A stretch of DNA of 64,000 nt from Symsagittifera roscoffensis (taxonomy: Eukaryota > Xenacoelomorpha > Acoela > Convolutidae): NCBI RefSeq assembly GCF_963678635.1, contig NC_087068.1:24717311-24781310 (forward strand), in the 5' to 3' direction. The position numbers and the translations under genes are program-made. Below, one piece after another: positions 61,501 through 64,000 of this stretch (the first letter of the stretch is position 1; every line of letters starts with the position of its first letter). The notes below the pieces were generated by a model. That model saw only the letters and a program-made list of their open reading frames with translations, was not told where the DNA came from and ran no database searches.

Positions 61501-64000
61501 ATCAGCTAACTCAAAGTATTCTCGTAGAGTCGAATGTAGTATCATATTTAAAGCCATATCAGTTTTTTGTACTATTAAATGAAGCTTTGCAATATCTTAT
61601 GTAGTTAGAACGTTTTGTAATATTACTTTTATTTGGCTTTTTTGTAGGTTGTGGCGGCGCAGGCGCAGCAGCAGCAGCAATTGGTGGTTGCGGCCCAATG
61701 TCAGCAGGCGCAGCTGGCGGCCTCCATGCAGCAGGCGGCAGTCATGCAGGCGGCGGCCGCGTCCTTGGCGGGACACCAGGCGGCGACGGTTGCGGCAGCT
61801 CAGGCCCAGGCAGCAGCAGTGGCTCAGGCCCAGGCTGCGGCCCATCTGCCCTCCCAACAGCGAGAGGGTGAGTCATGCAATCACATGAGTCATTCTTTAA
61901 TTCACACATTACTCCTTATGATTACGTCATCAAACTACTGTATTGACTGACCCACTTTACAATGATTAATCATTAAACCGTCAACGAATCTTTTTACCAC
62001 CAGTATAATTTTTTGCTCGAACCTTAAACTGAATACTGAATCCTGTAATGTTAAATTCTGAATTCTCCATTGTACATTTTGGACTCTACTTGGTTTTCAT
62101 TTCAATACATAACTGTGTAAAACCGCGGGTCAAACTTCAATGTTGAATTTGTGAGAATAGAATAGGTGAGGGTAGTAAAAAGGTCGTTGACGGTGTCTTA
62201 TTGAAATTGATGGACTTCTTATGTCCCAACAAGAGTTAAGTGCTAGCCTGCTCCAGAAAGACAATTTTGAAAACTATCTGTTTGGAGTAAGTTGATACTT
62301 GTTTGTGATTGTTATATAACATAAACAGTTGCATAACAAGCCTGTAATATATGACATAATGGCAACTTCAAGGCGGTGCAAAGCAAAATAATATCTGAAG
62401 ATTTTTTGTGGTTGAGAAACAAATTATTCTAGATTTTTTCGAACTTATTTTCCATTAGAAAACAGCTAAACAGATGATATAAGGCGTTTGTAGAAAAAAT
62501 TGAAGATGGTTTAATTGTATTTAAAATGGCTGCCAATTCTGACAGATTTTTCCTTAGATGGTTTTTGTTACTATTAAAAAAACGAACTATAAATTAACCG
62601 ATTTCTAACCAGAAGGGGTTGTAAACTATTGTGTACTGTGTGATTGTAGGGGTGCTTTGTCAGTCAAATCGTGCAAGTATGTGTACACTATCATCCAATC
62701 ATATCTCATCCATCTCTCTTGCTTCTCGGGAGGGGGCTGGGGTTGAAAGAAGCGAGAGAGATACGGTCAGATGAGCTTAAATCCCCTTTAGCTGAGCTAT
62801 CTTAACTCCGTCATGTGAACTGACTGGCCTAACATATCACTTAATTCAGGGCCACCAACCAATTTAGGATAATGGTGGAATGAATCATAATGTAGCGATG
62901 CTAACTGGGTGTGGCATGATGGTATCATATTCCACAAAGCCGAGTTGCACAAATATCATTGTTTTTTAGTGGTGGTTATTCATACAAACTACACATCATT
63001 TTAACCTCGGAAACACGATAGATGATGGAGATAACAGTAAAATGTCACCTAGGTCTTTAATTGGTTGGTTGGTCACCCTGTTGAATCACTTACCACAATC
63101 ATTCCAATCACAACCTCAATCAGCCAATCATCTTAGTCTTAAAATCCGAAGTCTACCAAAAAATCAAAAACTTGATTCCAGTTTTGAACACATCAAATAT
63201 GCACTCCTGAAGATTCAATTGGAAGCGTTTTTTGTACTGTTATGTTTGCAATTACACATTAATTGGTATAATTGAATGAACAATGGTTAATAAGTATATG
63301 TTGCCGATTGCAGCTGCTGCAAACTCGGCTTTCGTAAGTTGTGATTTGAACTCAGCAGCTGCCGCTGCCACAACTTCAATGCTCGGGATTCAAGGTCAAA
63401 TGAGTTTGCCTTTTCAACATCCGTTTCACGCATCAGCCAATCAGATGTCGCTATGTGCATCAACCAATCAAATGCCGTTAGTTCCTTACGGCGATAGTTC
63501 TGTAATGGGACACCGTGAAAACAATTTAGTGTGCTACGCTACAGCCTCGGCAACATCGGCAGCTATGTATCCCGGCGGCACGTTCTTTCCGACTGCATCT
63601 CAGCTCGTACCTTTCGAAAAGCAATTGCAATTACAAACTCAACATCAAAATCATTATGCAAATTTAAACCCAGTTATCAATGAAGAAGTAGGAGCTGCTA
63701 TGACAATGGAGGATGCAAATAATGTCTTAAGTGAAGACTCTATGGGAAATTTGGTCTACCATGAAACGGGTTCTGGAAATATTTGTGAACAAGAGGGATA
63801 CACCCCTCGAAACGGGTCCGAATCACCCAATAGCACATCTGGGGCAGTTATTCTCAGTGTACCCCAAATAATCAAGAAAGGTCAGGGACCGTCACGAAAT
63901 CATAGATGTACAAATATTTAGACCTCCGTTCAAATTGATCTTGTCATGCTTGAGGTCAAGGGTCAATGATTGAATTGCTAAAGGCACGTTGCAATGTTTA
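27954..64000 (+). CDS. CELF/Bruno-like RNA-binding protein gene (3' end outside window)
   Basis: A multi-exon gene for a CELF (CUGBP/ETR-3-like, Bruno-like) RNA-binding protein of the CELF3-6/UNC-75/Bru-3 type. Such proteins bind UGU-rich RNA and regulate splicing, translation and mRNA decay. RRM1 has RNP2 KLFVGQI (residues about 158-164) and RNP1 KGCAFLTY (about 198-205). RRM2 has RNP2 VFVGML and RNP1 KGCAFIKF, followed by the family signature [21 protein letters not shown] linker of more than 350 residues rich in Gln, Ala, His and Asn ends at LPSQQREG, where relatives continue PEGCNLFIYHLPQEF into RRM3. All joins are GT-AG with matching phases: 27954-28548, 31376-31458, 38191-38239, 44716-44841, 49499-49578, 52269-52451, 56338-56464, 57496-57654, 58075-58320, 59490-59573, [60237-60300 optional], 61138-61406, 61648-61867, then 63314 onward or exons outside the window. 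Family assignment is near certain; the exact orthologue is not. Confidence 0.95.
28549..31375 (+). other. Intron 1 of the CELF gene
   Basis: AT-rich with no coding segment I trust. A 15-bp inverted repeat (ggacttcaagccgaa at 28901-28915, complement at 29259-29273) brackets about 340 bp and may mark a foldback element. An open frame at 29265-29621 has no recognisable domain and weak coding character. Confidence 0.85.
31376..31458 (+). CDS. CELF exon 2: RRM1 RNP1 and second helix
   Basis: The acceptor is tgttccag and the donor is GGG|GTAAGT. The 83 nt enter in phase 1 and leave in phase 0. The exon encodes [20 protein letters not shown] through to LPG. It contains the aromatic residues of RNP1 (F and Y) and the second helix of RRM1. 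The next constitutive exon starts [11 protein letters not shown], the normal end of a CELF RRM1. Confidence 0.93.
32636..33205 (+). mobile_element. Dispersed element copy (tgttccgaccat family)
   Basis: Begins gccggttactttgcaagtgg, then gcacagaatgttccgaccatagtc, and ends aatggtcggaaca, giving a 12-bp inverted repeat (tgttccgaccat / atggtcggaaca) about 545 bp apart. It has an internal ttatttgtggtacctgattt segment shared with other copies and no coding capacity. Looks like a MITE-type DNA element. Confidence 0.65.
33515..33610 (+). other. GC-rich hairpin island in intron 2
   Basis: In AT-rich surroundings, cgccgc-ttc-gcggcg (33542-33556) forms a perfect 6-bp stem with a 3-nt loop, next to gcgagctactcgcgcgtcg. 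The phrase ggtaacaggcg also occurs at 32571. Likely a fragment of an inserted element. Confidence 0.4.
35555..35875 (-). mobile_element. Dispersed element copy, shortened
   Basis: Reverse orientation: gttgaaaatggagaggaact near 35570 and ggtcggaacgttctgttctg then tgctacttgcc near 35840-35870. The interior is mostly missing. Confidence 0.5.
37919..38008 (+). CDS. Candidate 90-nt cassette exon within RRM1
   Basis: A 90-nt open segment is bounded by attcgtag and GTAAGT and has no in-frame stop. It fits phase 0 on both sides between exon 2 (ends LPG) and exon 3 (begins MTRAIQ). It would insert 30 residues (beginning [14 protein letters not shown] and ending VLVPINK) before the last beta-strand of RRM1. 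Coding composition and the perfect donor favour a real exon. The insertion is absent from the CELF proteins I know, so it would be an alternative exon altering RNA binding. It lies only 182 bp before exon 3. Confidence 0.45.
38191..38239 (+). CDS. CELF exon 3: end of RRM1 and inter-RRM linker
   Basis: The acceptor is gatgtttcag and the donor G|GTAAGT. The 49 nt run from phase 0 to phase 1 and encode [16 protein letters not shown], matching the family pattern M-N/T-R-x-I/M-Q-V-K-P-A-D. The split codon with exon 4 gives Asp, yielding the conserved DRK start of RRM2. Confidence 0.93.
43820..44395 (+). mobile_element. Dispersed element copy
   Basis: Same order as the 32636 copy: gccggttactgtgcaagtag, gctccgaccatagtc, gattatttgtggttcctgct, aatggtcggaact. 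Length is nearly the same. Confidence 0.65.
44676..44714 (+). promoter_or_regulatory. UGU-rich tract at the 3' splice site of exon 4
   Basis: Contains tgtgtttgtt, gatgtttgtg and tggtgttt directly before the acceptor AG. UGU-rich RNA is the established binding preference of CELF proteins. Similar tracts precede exon 7 (56321-56334) and exon 11 (60213-60234). Autoregulation is an inference. Confidence 0.35.
44716..44841 (+). CDS. CELF exon 4: first half of RRM2
   Basis: The acceptor is ggtgtttag and the donor AAAG|GTAACA. It is 126 nt, phase 1 to phase 1, and encodes [20 protein letters not shown] through to GQSKG. RNP2 is VFVGML, and IEECTILR is the third-strand signature of CELF RRM2. A UGU-rich tract directly precedes the acceptor. 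Confidence 0.94.
45661..45744 (+). tRNA. tRNA-like sequence (pseudogene or SINE head)
   Basis: A perfect 9-bp terminal stem (ccaagtccg / cggacttgg) encloses an A-box-like tggcctggtgttaacgcgtt and a B-box-like ggatttgagtcc, followed by a T run (Pol III terminator type). The T-stem and anticodon arm do not pair cleanly, and the spacer after the acceptor stem is too long, so no anticodon is assigned. Probably a tRNA-derived pseudogene or SINE. Confidence 0.4.
46385..47165. mobile_element. Two dispersed element copies in opposite orientation
   Basis: A plus-strand right half (46385-46530: cttatttgtggtagctgatt) abuts a minus-strand long copy (about 46545-47165: ccattgaaaatggggaggaa ... actgtggtc ... 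gcacagtaaccggct). The head-to-head arrangement makes a large imperfect palindrome. Confidence 0.6.
49499..49578 (+). CDS. CELF exon 5: RRM2 RNP1
   Basis: The acceptor is ttttgttcag and the donor CCG|GTGAGT. The 80 nt enter in phase 1 and leave in phase 0, encoding [20 protein letters not shown] through to RTMP. RNP1 aromatics F and F are present. Confidence 0.94.
49785..49840 (-). mobile_element. Dispersed element fragment
   Basis: Only the terminal part is present: gtggttggagcattctatgc then aacttgcacatcaacaggct. Confidence 0.45.
52269..52451 (+). CDS. CELF exon 6: end of RRM2 and start of linker
   Basis: The acceptor is cttgtttcag and the donor CAG|GTCAGT. The exon is 61 whole codons. It starts [20 protein letters not shown], the conserved C-terminal strand and helix of CELF RRM2, then RKMQQHF and an Ala/Pro-rich start of the divergent linker ending AQYATAYSQ. 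Confidence 0.94.
53865..54445 (-). mobile_element. Dispersed element copy
   Basis: Reverse copy from ttccgaccagatgaaaaatg through caaataattatgg to gcaaagtaaccggttatcc, with most of the internal landmarks. Confidence 0.6.
55375..55615 (+). mobile_element. Dispersed element copy, right half
   Basis: Contains gattatttgtggtacctgat tttgcgtggaaaaag and ends gttcctcctcactttcagag gtcagaac; the left half is absent. Confidence 0.55.
56338..56464 (+). CDS. CELF exon 7: linker, polyglutamine/alanine
   Basis: The acceptor is gtgtttcag and the donor AACG|GTAAGT. The 127 nt run from phase 0 to phase 1. The exon encodes [17 protein letters not shown] and a Ser/Pro-rich tail to SVTPN. The Gln run uses CAG and CAA codons. 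A tgtgtgtgttt tract lies just upstream of the acceptor. Confidence 0.88.
57496..57654 (+). CDS. CELF exon 8: linker, His/Asn-rich
   Basis: The acceptor is tgtatggtag, weak in pyrimidines, and the donor TCTG|GTAAGT. It is 159 nt, phase 1 to phase 1, so it can be skipped without a frameshift. It encodes [19 protein letters not shown], then an Asn/His-rich stretch and a Ser/Thr-rich end. Confidence 0.85.
58075..58320 (+). CDS. CELF exon 9: linker, Ser/His/Gln-rich
   Basis: The acceptor is tggttccag and the donor ATAA|GTAAGA. It is 246 nt, phase 1 to phase 1, so it is also frame-neutral if skipped. It encodes a low-complexity region with clusters of Asn/Ser, His/Gln and Pro and ends [10 protein letters not shown]. 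Confidence 0.85.
59490..59573 (+). CDS. CELF exon 10: linker helix [15 protein letters not shown]
   Basis: The acceptor is cctaatttcag and the donor ATTG|GTAAGT. It is 84 nt, phase 1 to phase 1. The peptide [20 protein letters not shown] followed by AALTGMPI is Leu/Gln/Ala-rich and probably helical, resembling the linker segments of CELF3-6 proteins. Confidence 0.88.
60237..60300 (+). CDS. CELF exon 11: frame-switching 64-nt exon
   Basis: The acceptor is gtttgtgtgcag and the donor TTCAG|GTTTGT. The frame open from exon 10 gives [21 protein letters not shown]. At 64 nt it is not a multiple of three: it enters in phase 1 and leaves in phase 2. Skipping it joins exon 10 to exon 12 in the frame leading to QQREG and RRM3. 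Including it moves exons 12 and 13 into a different but still open frame. Skipping therefore looks like the RRM3-producing choice. Exon character is good, but its use needs transcript evidence. Confidence 0.6.
61138..61406 (+). CDS. CELF exon 12: Gln/Pro/His-rich linker, second frame also open
   Basis: The acceptor is ttgtttcag and the donor CAG|GTACCT. In the frame entered from exon 10 (phase 1) it encodes [20 protein letters not shown] onward and ends [12 protein letters not shown] in phase 0, matching exon 13. In the frame entered from exon 11 (phase 2) it encodes a Gly/Ala-rich stretch beginning [17 protein letters not shown], also without stops. The third frame is closed. Repetitive CAG, GCA and GGG codons explain why two frames stay open. 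Confidence 0.88.
61648..61867 (+). CDS. CELF exon 13: Gln/Ala-rich linker ending QQREG
   Basis: The acceptor is cttttttgtag and the donor GAGG|GTGAGT. The 220 nt run from phase 0 to phase 1. The exon encodes [17 protein letters not shown], further Ala/Gln repeats and finally [14 protein letters not shown] followed by a phase-1 intron is the conserved junction before RRM3 (PEGCN...) in CELF proteins, so the frame is fixed. The alternative frame from exon 11 is also open here (Gly/Ala/Ser-rich). The codons are strikingly GC-rich (GCG, CAG) against the introns. Confidence 0.92.
61868..63313 (+). other. Intron 13 of the CELF gene
   Basis: Apart from the possible microexon at 62650-62676, I see nothing I can support. 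An open frame at 63042-63275 has no domain. The phrase gagctatcttaactcc near 62787 also occurs near 38330, so part of this intron is probably a dispersed repeat. Confidence 0.6.
62650..62676 (+). CDS. Possible 27-nt microexon
   Basis: Between tgtgtgattgtag and gtatgt lie 27 nt with no stop. They fit phase 1 to phase 1 after exon 13 and would add GVLCQSNRA at the linker-RRM3 junction. The evidence is only the splice-site pair and frame compatibility; the polypyrimidine tract is poor. Such a short match can arise by chance. Confidence 0.22.
63314..63921 (+). CDS. CELF exon 14: large in-phase alternative or terminal exon
   Basis: The acceptor ttgccgattgcag is followed by CTGCTGCAAAC, which completes a phase-1 codon from exon 13 to Ala. 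The open frame has coding character: [19 protein letters not shown], three related ANQMSL/TNQMPL-type segments, and an acidic tail with [19 protein letters not shown]. It reaches TAG at 63919-63921 if read through. An internal donor candidate AAAG|GTCAGG at 63881 would define a 567-nt, phase 1 to phase 1 cassette. Read-through gives a protein without RRM3; use as a cassette inserts 189 residues before RRM3. No similarity to a known domain is recognised. The ATG at 63292-63294 lies before the acceptor and is not needed. Confidence 0.7.

Noticed and set aside
61141-61857. Minus-strand open frames opposite exons 12 and 13
   Set aside because: Mirror images of CAG/GCN-rich coding exons; GC-rich repeats leave several frames open by chance.
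63283-63313. ATG at 63292 as the start of a separate gene
   Set aside because: It lies before a good acceptor, and the following frame fits exon 13 in phase; a CELF exon explains it better.
1-64000. CRISPR arrays, bacterial operons or phage genes
   Set aside because: No direct-repeat/spacer array or prokaryotic gene organisation; spliced eukaryotic genes dominate. The 54-bp array has no unique spacers.

Overview
The window is animal nuclear DNA. It is AT-rich, has many introns and carries abundant repeat debris. Splice sites are GT-AG, with acceptors often ending in tttcag or ttgcag. Compact coding exons with higher GC sit inside kilobase-scale AT-rich introns, which suggests an invertebrate. 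I cannot assign a phylum: a nematode or another small-genome invertebrate would fit. No bacterial or organellar genes are seen.

Region 1 (1-4796) has no intact gene. Short interrupted open segments near 600-980, 2344-2540 and 3137-3280 look like a decayed retroelement, with low confidence. Region 2 (4797-20886) is a direct tandem duplication of an approximately 8.17-kb unit. Each copy holds a roughly 220-bp palindromic element, a minisatellite built on gtattaagatagggaatag, a relic C2H2 zinc-finger gene on the minus strand beside a 54-bp-period array of CCAAT-type motifs, a relic gene with CCAAT and TATA promoter motifs, an approximately 31-bp A/T minisatellite and an (AT)n tract. A third copy, partial and inverted, lies at 24011-25672. 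Region 3 (20887-24010) lies between the direct and inverted copies. It carries decayed open frames, at least two of which resemble the PC4/p15 single-stranded-DNA-binding coactivator fold, plus a minus-strand relic ending in a hydrophobic segment. The first PC4-like frame runs into the end of repeat copy 2, so the repeat and this island were probably once one larger element.

Region 4 (about 26900 to the window end) is one large plus-strand gene of the CELF/Bruno-like RNA-binding family, the CELF3-6/UNC-75/Bru-3 type. It encodes RRM1 (exons 1-3) and RRM2 (exons 4-6), then a long low-complexity Gln/Ala/His/Asn-rich linker (exons 6-13). Exon 13 ends at the conserved QQREG junction after which family members encode RRM3; RRM3 is beyond the window. 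The exon phases predict several alternative products: an in-phase 90-nt exon inside RRM1, a 64-nt exon that switches the reading frame of the next two exons (both frames stay open), a possible 27-nt microexon, and a large in-phase exon at 63314 that either ends the protein without RRM3 or inserts 189 residues before it. UGU-rich tracts, the class of motif CELF proteins bind, abut several of its own 3' splice sites. A dispersed family of mobile-element copies (termini tgttccgaccat / atggtcggaaca) has repeatedly colonised its introns.
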